Of a DNA stretch of 64,000 bases, positions 8,114 through 17,030 are shown in pieces; position 1 is the first letter of the stretch; each line of letters opens with the position of its first letter. A program made the position numbers and the translations under genes. The notes beneath the pieces are model-generated. The model was not told the origin of the DNA and did not search any database. It was given only the letters and a program-made list of their open reading frames with translations. This stretch comes from Corythucha ciliata (lineage: Eukaryota > Arthropoda > Insecta > Hemiptera > Tingidae). The stretch is taken from positions 1,922,001 to 1,986,000 of the forward strand of contig CM075940.1 in the NCBI GenBank assembly GCA_038030265.1. Direction: 5' to 3'.

Positions 8114-9355
8114 ATGGATATACTCGACATAACATCGCCACCAGTCTTCGATTCCTCGATAACAAATGTGGAATATCATACTCATCTACCATTTTCTTCA
8201 AACACATTTGGTAATACTGATGAGATTAGAATTCCATTTCAGCAATCGTCAATTCCCGTGTTGCTAAACAAATCATTTCTCTACTTGGAGGGAAATATAC
8301 CAATTTCAATCAACCATACTATTACAAATAATGGGCTCCTCCACGCGTTTGAAGAAATAAGGCTGGAAGCAAACGGTTCAGTCTTGGATCAATGCAAGTT
8401 TCCCGGAATAAGCAGTACTTTGAAAGGGTATGCATGCTTCGATCGATCAAAAGTTATGAGCTTACAATCTGCTGGCTGGATGGTGCCAAGTGTCACTAGA
8501 AGTGAAAATCCGATCGTAGATCCAACTACTGGTTATTTCAATTGTTGTATTCCACTTTCTTCAATAATGGGTCTATGCGAAGATCATTATAAAATTTTAA
8601 CTGGTGTTCAACTTCAACTAGTTCTACTCAGATCAAATACTGATTTGAATGTTTTCAAACTGAAAAGAGGAGGGAATGAAGGTGCCGATGAAGTAATGTC
8701 TCTGAATTTCACAAAAATTGCATGGAAAATACCCTACATTTCACTTAGTGACAAAGAGAAATTGCGACTTATTTCTCGCATAAGCAAAAAGGACAGCTTT
8801 GACTTGTTCTTCAGGAGCTGGGATCTTAACGTTTACCCGTGCCTTCCTAGAAATAGACAGGTTTCCTGGGTTATTAAGACCTCGTCTCAAATCGAGAAAC
8901 CGCGATATGCTCTGATTGCTTTTCAAGTAGGACGTTCACGAAGCCTTCTTCAAGACATGTCTCAATTTGACGCGTGTAATTTACTCAACATTAAACTCTT
9001 TATCGGGAGTCAATCGTATCCGTATGATCAACTCAATTTGAACTTTACTCAAAAGAAAATAACTGAACTTTACTCAATGTATACGCGTTTTAAGAGTTCT
9101 TACTATCATGCCTTTGCAACAGATACGGAAAATGTGCTGTTTACAATGTCAGAATTCATGACATTCGCTCCTTTTGTAGCAATTGATTGCTCTCGACAAT
9201 TTGAAAGTGATATTCCCTCGCCAGTTGATATAAAATTGGAATTTGAGGCAAATGAAAATTTCCCCGAGAATACGAGTGCATTTTGTCTTCTTATTAGTGA
9301 TAGGGTGCTTCAGGTTCATCCCCTCCGAGGTCTCATTCACAGGAAAATGGTATAA
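8114..9355 (+). CDS. Major capsid protein candidate (double jelly-roll)
   Basis: 413 residues, intact. The start DSSITNVEYHTHLPFSSNTF and the NDEIRIP-type block, followed by LHAFEEIRLEANG and a STLKGYACF block, are those of the widespread invertebrate F54H12.2-like family. That family corresponds to the double-jelly-roll major capsid protein of Polintons and adintoviruses. Length is close to the usual 400-600 residues. An A14-run immediately precedes the ATG (TAAAA...ATGG). The last codons overlap a TATA box for the next gene. Position after the basic protein and before the ATPase fits a morphogenesis cluster. Confidence 0.75.
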   Translation: MDILDITSPPVFDSSITNVEYHTHLPFSSNTFGNTDEIRIPFQQSSIPVLLNKSFLYLEGNIPISINHTITNNGLLHAFEEIRLEANGSVLDQCKFPGISSTLKGYACFDRSKVMSLQSAGWMVPSVTRSENPIVDPTTGYFNCCIPLSSIMGLCEDHYKILTGVQLQLVLLRSNTDLNVFKLKRGGNEGADEVMSLNFTKIAWKIPYISLSDKEKLRLISRISKKDSFDLFFRSWDLNVYPCLPRNRQVSWVIKTSSQIEKPRYALIAFQVGRSRSLLQDMSQFDACNLLNIKLFIGSQSYPYDQLNLNFTQKKITELYSMYTRFKSSYYHAFATDTENVLFTMSEFMTFAPFVAIDCSRQFESDIPSPVDIKLEFEANENFPENTSAFCLLISDRVLQVHPLRGLIHRKMV

Positions 9356-9358
9356 ATA
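9351..9358 (+). promoter_or_regulatory. TATA box overlapping the capsid stop codon
   Basis: TATAAATA at 9351-9358 contains the capsid gene stop TAA (9353-9355). TTTACAGTT at about 9380 is placed like an initiator, and the next ATG is at 9477. This suggests separate transcription of the downstream gene. Confidence 0.45.
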
Positions 9359-9476
9359 CAGGTACAGGAGCCCCGACCCTTTACAGTTCTATTGGCTCCT
9401 TTTTACGGTCGGTCCGGTTCTTGCTTATTCTTCTCTTCTCCATCTTCCTCCATTTTTTTTCTTTGCCAAATAGAAC

Positions 9477-10061
9477 ATGTCGTCTACCGTTGAAAACAAA
9501 ATGTCAGTTGTCGTGGACTTTTTATCCTTTCATTCAATGCGATGTTCCAAATGTAATAGTAAAAGTGGCGGATTCATCGTCAAGGAATTGTCGATCATCG
9601 ATGTAAAAACTGGATCTTCAGGGCATTGGATTTTCAAGCCGCCAACGCCCTCCACGAAATCGACCGCGGCATGCATGCCGGAGAACGAATGGCTAACTGC
9701 AAACTTTCACGGAATAGACTGGAGCGAAGGATGGGTATGCTATGCAGAACTGGATCAAATTCTTCGTACATCGCTACAGACCTACGAAACAGTATACGTC
9801 AAAGGGCTTGACAAAAAGCGCTTTCTTCTCAACCGGATCGGCCATGACATTCGCGCAAAAATTATTTCTCTGGACGAGTTGGGGTGTCCATCACTGCAAA
9901 GGAAAGAACACTGGAACGGTTATTACTCACATAACTGTATGCGTCACGTTTTCACCAATTTTCGATGTGCGAAAGAACAAGCGATAAGACTCTCAGAATG
10001 GATAACGGCAAATGTGAATGAGCAAACAACAAATGACGAAACTGAACAATATTGGGACTAA
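9477..10061 (+). CDS. Conserved orphan protein of arthropod Polintons
   Basis: 194 residues, intact. Features: an N-terminal VVDFLSF...GGFIVKELSIID block, HWIFKPP near residue 54, VYVKGLDKKRFLL near 108, DELGCPSL near 130 and a C-terminal CAKEQAIRLSEWI helix, with several Cys and His. I believe similar frames occur widely in arthropod genomes as uncharacterised proteins. An alpha/beta fold with an early Asp would suit an RNase H-fold nuclease (DEDD-type), but I cannot place a full catalytic set. It has its own TATA box upstream and AATAAA just after the stop. Confidence 0.55.
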   Translation: MSSTVENKMSVVVDFLSFHSMRCSKCNSKSGGFIVKELSIIDVKTGSSGHWIFKPPTPSTKSTAACMPENEWLTANFHGIDWSEGWVCYAELDQILRTSLQTYETVYVKGLDKKRFLLNRIGHDIRAKIISLDELGCPSLQRKEHWNGYYSHNCMRHVFTNFRCAKEQAIRLSEWITANVNEQTTNDETEQYWD

Positions 10062-10242
10062 AATAAAAAAACTTGTAAGTGTTCTATTTTTTTTTTTTAA
10101 TTGTATAAATATAAAATGAAGTATATTCACAAAATTGTCAGTTTTATTTTTAAAAAATAATAAATAAACTATCAATTTATTGTAAACACAATTTCTTCTT
10201 CTTCTTCTTCTTATTCCTTCTCTTCAAATCCTTTTCCTTAAA
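10062..10242 (+). promoter_or_regulatory. Poly(A) signal and promoter region before the ATPase gene
   Basis: AATAAA directly follows the stop of the previous gene. TATAAATATAAAA lies near 10104, followed by a (CTT)n tract at about 10194-10211, before the ATPase ATG at 10243. The layout fits transcript termination followed by a new promoter. Confidence 0.4.
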
Positions 10243-11019
10243 ATGCAAACCAAAAGAAATAATTCATCAGTTATGGCGTTTCAACCTCAAAGAGAACGAC
10301 TCGCAGTCACCAATGAGTATGACATTCCCGATGGTGAGAAAAGTAATCACATTAGGCGACATGGACCATTGTTTGGAAATCACATCCTGGCTTTAATTAT
10401 AGGTCCCAGTTCATCGGGTAAGACAGTAGCACTACTTTCACTGCTCATCGAACCGAACGGTCTTCGATTTGAAAATCTCTATATTTATTCAAAAAGCCTT
10501 TACCAGCCCAAGTACAAATTCCTTTCTATGCTGCTTGAATCTATGAAAAAGATGATTGGTTTCTATCCATTTAGTACGTCTGAAGACGTGATACCTGTGT
10601 CGGAAGTAAAAGAAAATTCCGTATTTGTATTCGATGACGTAATGTCAGGTTCACAGGACAAAATGAGGGAATACTTTGCAATGGGTCGACACAAAAATGT
10701 CGATTCTATTTATCTGTGTCAGTCATACGCAAAGCTACCGAAACATTTAATTCGCGATAACAGCAATCTCTTGATCTTATTTAAAATGGATCATTTGAAC
10801 TTGCAAAAAATTCATCGAGATCACGTTGAAGGCGATATGGATTTTGAAACTTTTCAAAAATTGGCAAACCGCTGTTGGAACGAGAAACCTAGGGGCTTTT
10901 TCGTAATTGATAAAGAGGCCGAGCTAAATAAAGGCCGTTATCGATGCGGGTTTGACGTTTTCATTAAAATAGAAAAAACATCCGATACAAGTGTCAGTAG
11001 GCAAAATGGAGTCAAGTGA
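10243..11019 (+). CDS. Packaging ATPase, FtsK/HerA type
   Basis: 258 residues, intact. Walker A GPSSSGKT at 54-61 and Walker B VFVFDDV at 127-133, with a later SIYLCQSY segment matching the sensor strand. This is the A32/FtsK-HerA genome-packaging ATPase that pumps DNA into virions of Polintons, adintoviruses and nucleocytoplasmic large DNA viruses. ATG at 10243 is preferred; a second ATG at 10273 would also keep the domain. The 3' end overlaps the next gene by 14 bp. Confidence 0.88.
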   Translation: MQTKRNNSSVMAFQPQRERLAVTNEYDIPDGEKSNHIRRHGPLFGNHILALIIGPSSSGKTVALLSLLIEPNGLRFENLYIYSKSLYQPKYKFLSMLLESMKKMIGFYPFSTSEDVIPVSEVKENSVFVFDDVMSGSQDKMREYFAMGRHKNVDSIYLCQSYAKLPKHLIRDNSNLLILFKMDHLNLQKIHRDHVEGDMDFETFQKLANRCWNEKPRGFFVIDKEAELNKGRYRCGFDVFIKIEKTSDTSVSRQNGVK

Positions 11020-12068
11020 TAAACGACTTAAAGAGAAACTCATAAAAGCAAGGGCAAGTCTCAAGAGGAAGGTCCAGTTGCTAAGAGCAGGTAAAGAAGT
11101 AGAAGAAAATGCCACCCGAGAAAAGTTATTACCTGTGTCTGAACCTCTCAAAGAGCTTGTGAAAAAATTTGAGGCAAGCCCTTCCAATGGAGGCAAAAAA
11201 AGAAAGAGTGCTAAACAAAATATAAAACCATTGAAACTGGAAGAAAATACAGACCACGATGAAGATGATGAAGAAGAAAGCTATCAGAAAGATACATCAG
11301 GAGATGACGATATCGATGAAGAAGAAGAAGATGTACACATTGAGAAGATGATGGACAGCAGCAGTAGCAGCAGGAGCAGCAGCAGGCGCAGCGGCAGCAA
11401 AGGAAGAAGAAGGAGCAGTGAGAGTAACAGATCAAAGCCTTCAAGTAATAATGGCGTTAACCGTAGCAATTCAATGGACGATGTTGAACGGAGTTTATCG
11501 CAGCATGAACCTTTCGCTAGATCATATATCAGCGCTTTGTTGAAAAGTACTCCTCTTGATAATCGAGATAAAGTGTTTGGACCGAAAGTACATCCAACCG
11601 GCCATGTTACCTTTGGCGATTCCCCATTGTATTTCGATCGAAAGAATATTTACGTTAAAGGTAAAACATATCCAGTTACACCAGGACTCTACAGTTTAAT
11701 GTTCCTGAAAACGCCTCTTGGCTATGATGAACATGATCTGAATAATTATCGTGAGATGACGGAAAGAACCAATCTTTTTCGAGCAGGCTACGACTCCGAA
11801 AGGCCCTATGTAACAAATTCGAAAAAATTTCGTATGCTCTTCTCTCTCAGAGGATACCTCAATAGAGGCGGTGGTAAAAAAAAAAAGTGTCGTGGGTTCC
11901 GGTTTCAACAATTTAAAATATCCAATTTATGAGTATTGGGATAACGCAAATGAACTCATTGACAGGCTTCGTCTTCTAGTTGCGTCCCGGGAGGCCGGTC
12001 ATAATGACCACAATAATGAAATAGAATCAATTATAGAAGAGTTAAAAGAAGCTGATGTCATATACTGA
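11006..12068 (+). CDS. Conserved Polinton protein with acidic/serine linker, frameshifted
   Basis: The start is taken at ATG 11006; an upstream GTG at 10991 is unlikely. The N-terminus is a charged coiled-coil-like segment, followed by a low-complexity acidic (DEDDEEE) and serine-rich linker (about 70-150). A conserved C-terminal domain begins near FGPKVHPTGHVTFGDSPL. It resembles a domain of unknown function common in arthropod transposons, and usually ends in a YWD...ELIDRLRLL...EI..I.EEL block. Here that block is in another frame, reached through an A11 run at 11876-11886; it ends at 12068. A one-base length change, a sequencing error or genuine slippage could explain this. Confidence 0.65.
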
Positions 12069-12095
12069 ACCTCATTCATGTTCTAAACGTCTGTA

Positions 12096-12968
12096 ATGAG
12101 CAAACAGATAATTATTGACGAGCTTCATCGGCCGGCGAGAAGAAATTTTCCTCGCTCACGTGTTATTGTTAAACGTGTTTTTACAGATCTTTACCAGGCA
12201 GACTTGGTAGAGATGAGGAATTTTTCCGATCGTGGTTATAACTACATTCTGTGCGTCATTGATTGCGGCTCAAAAAGGGCTTTTTGCGAGCCACTAAAAA
12301 CTAAAACAGGCATTGAAGTTACCAAGGCTATGAGGAAAATTCTCGATGAAAACTCGAGTTTCATGCTTCCACGTCATTTACAGACCGATAATGGAAAAGA
12401 GTTTTACAATCATCATTTCCAGAAATAGATGAAAGAGCGAAATATAAATCATTATTCAACGGGAAGTGTAGTGAAAGGTAATATAATAGAAAGGTACAAC
12501 CGATCCTTGAAAAGTCTTATGTGGAAACAATTTAGTTTGCAGGGACATTACAAGTGGGTAAGCATCCTTCCAATGCTCGTTGATCAGTATAATAACAGGT
12601 ATCACCGCAGCATAGGCATGAAACCTAATGACGTTACAAAGAACGATGAAGAATTAATTATCAAACGCTTAAATCAATTGGGAATGAGGAAAAGCCGCCG
12701 TCAACCTCGCTTTCGCGTAGGTGATCGAGTCAGGCTAAGTCGTTACAAGCATTTATTCGATAAAGGTTACCTGCCGAATTATACGAATGAACAGTTCACT
12801 ATTAAGGAAGTGCATGATCGAGATGTTCCTCTTTACAGCATTACAGACTATCGCACACACAATAATTCCCTCCTGACGTCACACAAGCCCTCTCAAAGGG
12901 TTTACTCCTCCCAAAGGGTGGCTCATCTCGCACATGCGCAAAACCTCCTCCCTGACCTTACACAATAA
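12096..12968 (+). pseudogene. Polinton integrase (rve family) with an in-frame stop
   Basis: Retroviral-type DDE integrase that inserts the element DNA. Catalytic residues seen: Asp36 (YQADLVEM), Asp98 (QTDNGKEF) and a Glu about 33 residues later (NIIERYNRSLK). A TAG at 12426-12428 interrupts the frame between the second Asp and the Glu; the frame continues unchanged after it. A C-terminal SH3-like stretch (RFRVGDRVRLSRYKHLFDKGYLPNYTNEQFTI) is present. The frame then runs into the right inverted repeat at 12857, so the natural C-terminus has been replaced by repeat-encoded sequence. There is no N-terminal zinc-binding domain. Confidence 0.85.
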
Positions 12969-13588
12969 TTCCTTCATGACGTCACACAAGCCCTTCCAAA
13001 GGGTTTACTCCTCCCAAAGGGTGGCTCATCTCGCACATGCGCAAAACCTCCTCCCTGACCTTACACAATAATTCCTTCATGACGTCACACAAGCCCTCCC
13101 AAAGGGTTTACTCCTCCCAAAGGGTGGCTCATCTCGCACATGCGCAAAACCTCCTCCTCCTCCCTAAGGGTAGCCAGCCGCCACTCACTGAACCCTCAAC
13201 ACTCATCTACCCCATGTATTCCACTAACTCTCAACTCGTCGACGGTAGCCGAGTGGCTAGCACTGTCGTCTCCCGACCTCAAGGCAACGGGATCGATCCT
13301 ACTCGTTGTCAAAAAAAAATTTTTTTCATGCCACCTGTGAACGTAGCGTGGTGGGATGGTGGGAGGGGGGTGTGACGTACTACCAAAACCTCCTCCTCCC
13401 TGACCTTACCCAATAATTCCTCCCTGACCTCACTCAAACCCTCCCTAAGGGTAGCCCTCCTCCCAAAGGGTAGCCCATCTCACACATGCGCACAAACTCC
13501 TCCTCCCAAAGGGTAGCCCATCCCGCACATGCGCACAACCTCCTCCTCCCAAAGGGTAGCCCCTCCGCAACCCCATTTACCATCTACT
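12857..13588. repeat. Right terminal inverted repeat of the Polinton
   Basis: About 732 bp, the inverted counterpart of 2226-3005. It ends CCATCTACT, the mirror of the left AGTAGATGG. It contains three near-identical units of about 108 bp (TGACGTCACACAAG...CGCACATGCGCA...), the tRNA-like module at 13238-13310 and further CCCAAAGGGTAGCCC units. The tail of the integrase frame overlaps its inner edge. Confidence 0.92.
13238..13310 (+). ncRNA. tRNA-like Pol III module in the right TIR
   Basis: Identical in all 73 bases to the left copy at 2504-2576. A box TAGCCGAGTGG at 13246-13256; B box GATCGATCC at 13291-13299. A9 follows, then seven T at 13320-13326 as a Pol III terminator, giving a predicted transcript of about 85-89 nt running outward. 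Acceptor-like ends pair with one mismatch, and a GTCG/CGAC hairpin occupies the anticodon-arm position. The lack of a good T stem argues against an aminoacylated tRNA. Confidence 0.55.
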
Positions 13589-13594
13589 CGCAAT
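13589..13594. repeat. Right target site duplication of the Polinton (CGCAAT)
   Basis: Identical to 2220-2225 and in phase with the split BEL/Pao integrase gene. Confidence 0.93.
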
Positions 13595-14335
13595 AGATCG
13601 TTTCATCGCCCGACGTGGTCTCCCCTCCCACATCTAACTACCAAGGACGAAATTAGAGGAGCTGCTCGAGAGATCTCCGAGATTTACAACCTTCTGAAGG
13701 AAGCCTAAGACGACTTCATTTCTTACATCACTCCTAGGGAAATAAAGTGGCTGTTCACCCCCCCCCCCTACGCTCCTAACTTCGGAGGGATATTCGAGGC
13801 AGGAATAAAACCAGTAAAATCCCACTTGAAACGTCTCATTGGTGACCAGGTCCACACTCTTGAAGAATTCTACACTGTCTTAAACCGGATCGAAGCCATT
13901 TTGAACTCTCGTCCCGCCACGCCGCTGTCATCACCACCGAACGACGACGACACGGATTATTTGACACCCGGTCACTTTCTCATTGGAGCCCCTCTACTCG
14001 CAAGACCGGAAGACGACATTTCGTCAACTCCCGCCAATCGTGTCTCCCGCTGGCAGCTAGTGCAACAGATTACCCAACAATTCTGGAAAAAGTGGCACCG
14101 CGACTATCTAGGTACCCTACCTAAACCAAAGCTCAAAATGGACCAAGCCAACTTGTTACTACCAAGTAGGTGACTTCGTGTATTTGTTTTTCCGGATGCT
14201 CCTCCTATTCGATGACCTATCGACGAAGAGCTTCCTGGGCGTGACGGCACGAGTCGTGCGGATTAGGGTCCCCAACAGACCCGGTTGCGGCCTGCGAACA
14301 AGGTGATCCCCTTGATGGAGTTCACCTGTCCACCA
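13589..14335 (+). pseudogene. BEL/Pao integrase C-terminal half
   Basis: Continues the integrase cut at 2219: DRFIARRGLPSH, then, after frameshifts, YAPNFGGIFEAGIKPVKSHLKRLIG, EEFYTVLNRIEAILNSRPATPLS, DYLTPGHFLIGAPL and FWKKWHRDYL. These are the integrase end and the DUF5641-type C-terminal domain of BEL/Pao elements. The VNxVIPL-like end (RPANKVIPL) is reached near 14320 through further frame changes. The longest intact frame is 13826-14173. The copy is inactive. Confidence 0.82.
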
Positions 14336-14433
14336 ATCTCTCACTCCTACCCCCTTCATATTCCAAAATCCAACTTACAATTTTTCAAATGTCTTACACT
14401 TCTGTATCCTGATCAAAACCACCATTTTGGGTG

Positions 14434-14973
14434 GGGGTTATGTTTGAGACCTGTACAAATCTCTTGGAAATAGTTTTTTTTTTTTCGTAGCGATCTTTTA
14501 TTTATTTTTTGTCTTCTCTCTCTCGAATAATTTTCTGTTTAGGTTACTACTCCTGGCGCCAACAAGGTGCGAATTTAATTTATTTTCTCTATTAAGTTTC
14601 CACCCCACTTCTTCTGCACATAACATTTAACTTCAGTCTACCGCTAGCTCTCGATTAAGTTTCGCTCTCCGCTCGCCCTCCTTGTGGTTGTGGCTCAAGT
14701 ACCGCCAAATTAGATTTCAGTTATTTGTGTAAAATCGAGTGGTGTTTGCTTAATAGTTTTCACTTTTCCCGAAAACCCTCTTTGATTCCAAACCGCCGAG
14801 CTATAACCACACGGATCGCCTTTCATCTCCGCCGGCGGACGTCTTCAGGTCGTTGGGAATCGGCGTAAGTCCTTCCTTTCTTTTTCCTAGCTATAAGCAA
14901 TTCAACCATTCGTGCCGAACCGCTTTCATCAATTTAAAATTCTCACTATTTGTACCCCCCCCCCCTCTTTACA
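14434..14973 (+). repeat. Possible 3' LTR of the BEL/Pao element
   Basis: A purine tract (GGGTGGGGG) near 14420 is followed by TGTTTGAGACC, which would fit a polypurine tract and LTR start. A TACA near 14973 could be the end. No partner LTR lies in the window, so the ends are guesses. Confidence 0.3.
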
Positions 14974-15783
14974 CCATCATATGCAGTCCACAAAAATCAG
15001 AACGGTACACCAAGTTTTGAAAAGGTGTAAAATATAGTGAGTAGACAAGTCGTATTCCTTCTAGTAACGGTACAAGCGTGATTTCTCTCCACGAGTCCAA
15101 CCAATCAAACAAATAATATCATTATATCAATCTAAATAATAAGTCACTGAGAGAAGCACAGAAGAGGCTCTGCGGGTTCTCGATGATGGCACCATTAGCG
15201 ATTTTTTAAATGTTAAATTTTTTGAAAGCAGAAATGATCAACTGGAACTTCTACCACTTCTTGTTCGTCACTAGTCAAAAACGATCCCAAAGAAGAAGGG
15301 ATTTGTCCCGGCTGAAGGGGTTTCAGCTGAAAGCTCTTCTGATGGATGTGCAAATTCGAGCTCTGAAGACGCATATTCAGATTACATTCGTCCTTAACTC
15401 GGACATCGCAGAAAGATTAAGGACTTGGGGTTTCGAATATCTGTTGTATGTGAACTCTCAAGCTATTATGAAAACAATTAATCTTTTATTCAAAATTCAG
15501 AACAATAACAAAAATTATCAACACACGGCAACATGTGTGTTTTATAAATCGTGTGTGGAGTCTCGTTTTTCTTTTCAACAATATCAGATTCCGCATGCTG
15601 AAATGCATGCTTTGCTGGTAGAATTAAGAGTTTTTCATCGGATCTCCCCACTGACCCCAGGACCCTTATTTCGTACTCCCAGACGCGTTCAGGAGAATTC
15701 ATTCATTCATTCAGTTCAGGAGGTTCATTCATGGGATAGAAAGAAGACTGTCTACATGTCATGAAACACGACTACGATACATT
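14974..15783 (+). other. Unassigned region with one 184-codon open frame
   Basis: ATG at 15210 to stop at 15764 gives 184 residues, basic and Gln/His/Phe-rich, with no motif I recognise, no signal peptide and no membrane helix. It ends 20 bp before an LTR element inserted at 15784 and may be part of an older transposon or host sequence. ATTC repeats sit near 15697-15730. Confidence 0.25.
15780..15783. repeat. Left 4-bp duplication (CATT) of the errantivirus-like element
   Basis: CATT directly precedes the 5' LTR, and CATT at 22664-22667 directly follows the 3' LTR. Confidence 0.85.
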
Positions 15784-16312
15784 TGTGACGGTCCAGCGTA
15801 TCCTAAGTCCTCAATTCGTCCAAAGTACCAAAATTAATAAATTAATAACCCTCCCCTTCGTCCCATCCTAAATTCCCAATACAAAGAAACCCCCCAATTC
15901 CCCGCCATCCCCAGCGGTGCGAATTGAGGGCAAAGGAAATTCGGCGGCGTGAGAACCTGCAGCGGTCAGCAGACCCAAAAATATATAAGCGGGTGCAGCT
16001 CTGGACTCGCTCTCTCTGTCGCTCGCTCGCTCGTCAACTCGTCACCACACGCTCGTCGCTCGGTCCAAGTCACCCACGCTGCTGCCCCCCCCCCCCAGTC
16101 ATCCTCCAAGTTACCCCATCCCGTGCCTAGTCTCCCGCGGTCCAGGTATTTTTGAATAGGTGTACAAATATTAAGTGTAGTCGTAGTGCGTAAAATAAAC
16201 CTAGTTAAGTCTTCGCGTCCGTCATTCATTCGAGCCCCTTCCCAGTCGCCCCTTTCCCCGATTTCCTTTCCTGTGCGGGCCAAACGAGCCACCCTCGTTT
16301 GCACCCGTTACA
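15784..16312 (+). repeat. 5' LTR of the errantivirus-like element
   Basis: Begins TGTGACGGTCC and ends GTTACA; it matches 22135-22663 with a constant offset of 6,351. A TATATAAG box at about 15979 and a C13 tract are present. TTGGTGCCAGGTGAC follows at 16313 as a candidate primer-binding site. Confidence 0.93.
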
Positions 16313-17030
16313 TTGGTGCCAGGTGACTTACGTGGGACTTTTTAGCTCCCACATCCTAAACCCAACCCCCACGCGCTCCCAAAACCCAGCCCCGACGCGG
16401 TCCCAAAAGCTTATTACCCATCAAACAACCAACGCACGCAAAAACGAGGTGAGTGAAATTTATATACATTATAGAAATAATTAGCATAGTTTTATTCAAA
16501 CGTTAAATCGAATATTTAAATAAAAGTAAATACCCATTTAAACAGCCCCCTTTAAAAATTAAATTTAAAAGTCCTGTGAAAGAAAGTTCAAAACCCTCAG
16601 TCATTCGACACCACTCCGGAACCCCCCTTACCCCACCTATTCTAACACTACGTGTCCCTGAGCAAGGACCTTCCTAGGTGAATCACCTACCACACCGCCA
16701 GCCCTCCCATCATTCCCTTTCTCACAACCCGCCATCGCTGGCGCAAGCGCTAACCTTATCCCCACCAGTTTCGCCTTACGGGCCGCTCACAGGCCGTTAA
16801 CCCAGCTGACCCACTTTGAGGAGCAGTCAGCTGATTCAGAGAGAACAAAGAGAAAAAAAAAAGAGACAAATTAAAATAAAAGCACCAATAGGAATTAAAA
16901 ATAAAATAAAATAAAATAAAAATAACATAAAATAAATCCAAACTAGAGCCCACTAGTAGCGTTTAACAACCGAGTTGATAAATACCACCTACCACCCCTC
17001 GAAGACCACCGAATACTCCCAGCAAGAAAT
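16313..17030 (+). other. Leader and primer-binding site region
   Basis: TTGGTGCCAGGTG directly follows the LTR and is a candidate tRNA primer-binding site. The rest is non-coding leader with an AAATAAAATAAAATA tract near 16900-16935. Confidence 0.5.

Larger units (their letters stand above)
2226..13588 (+). mobile_element. Maverick/Polinton element, 11.36 kb, without visible polB
   Basis: This is a complete Polinton by its ends: 6-bp duplication CGCAAT, termini beginning 5'-AGTAGATGG with the mirror image at the right, and long inverted repeats. Inside lies a plus-strand gene set typical of virus-like Polintons: adenain-type protease, FtsK/HerA-type packaging ATPase, retroviral-type integrase, capsid genes and a phospholipase A2-domain gene. 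Two small minus-strand genes sit on the left. The element is shorter than the usual 15-20 kb. No family-B DNA polymerase frame exists anywhere in it, and the 2.3 kb left of the first capsid gene has no long frame. It inserted into a BEL/Pao integrase gene. The integrase and one upstream gene are interrupted, so the copy is probably not autonomous. Confidence 0.93.

Noticed and set aside
11211..11469. Minus-strand Cys/Leu-rich frames opposite the acidic/serine linker
   Set aside because: Mirror frames of low-complexity GAA/AGC codons in a real plus-strand gene.
15924..16304. Frames repeated at 22275-22655
   Set aside because: They lie inside the two LTR copies and are shadows of LTR sequence.
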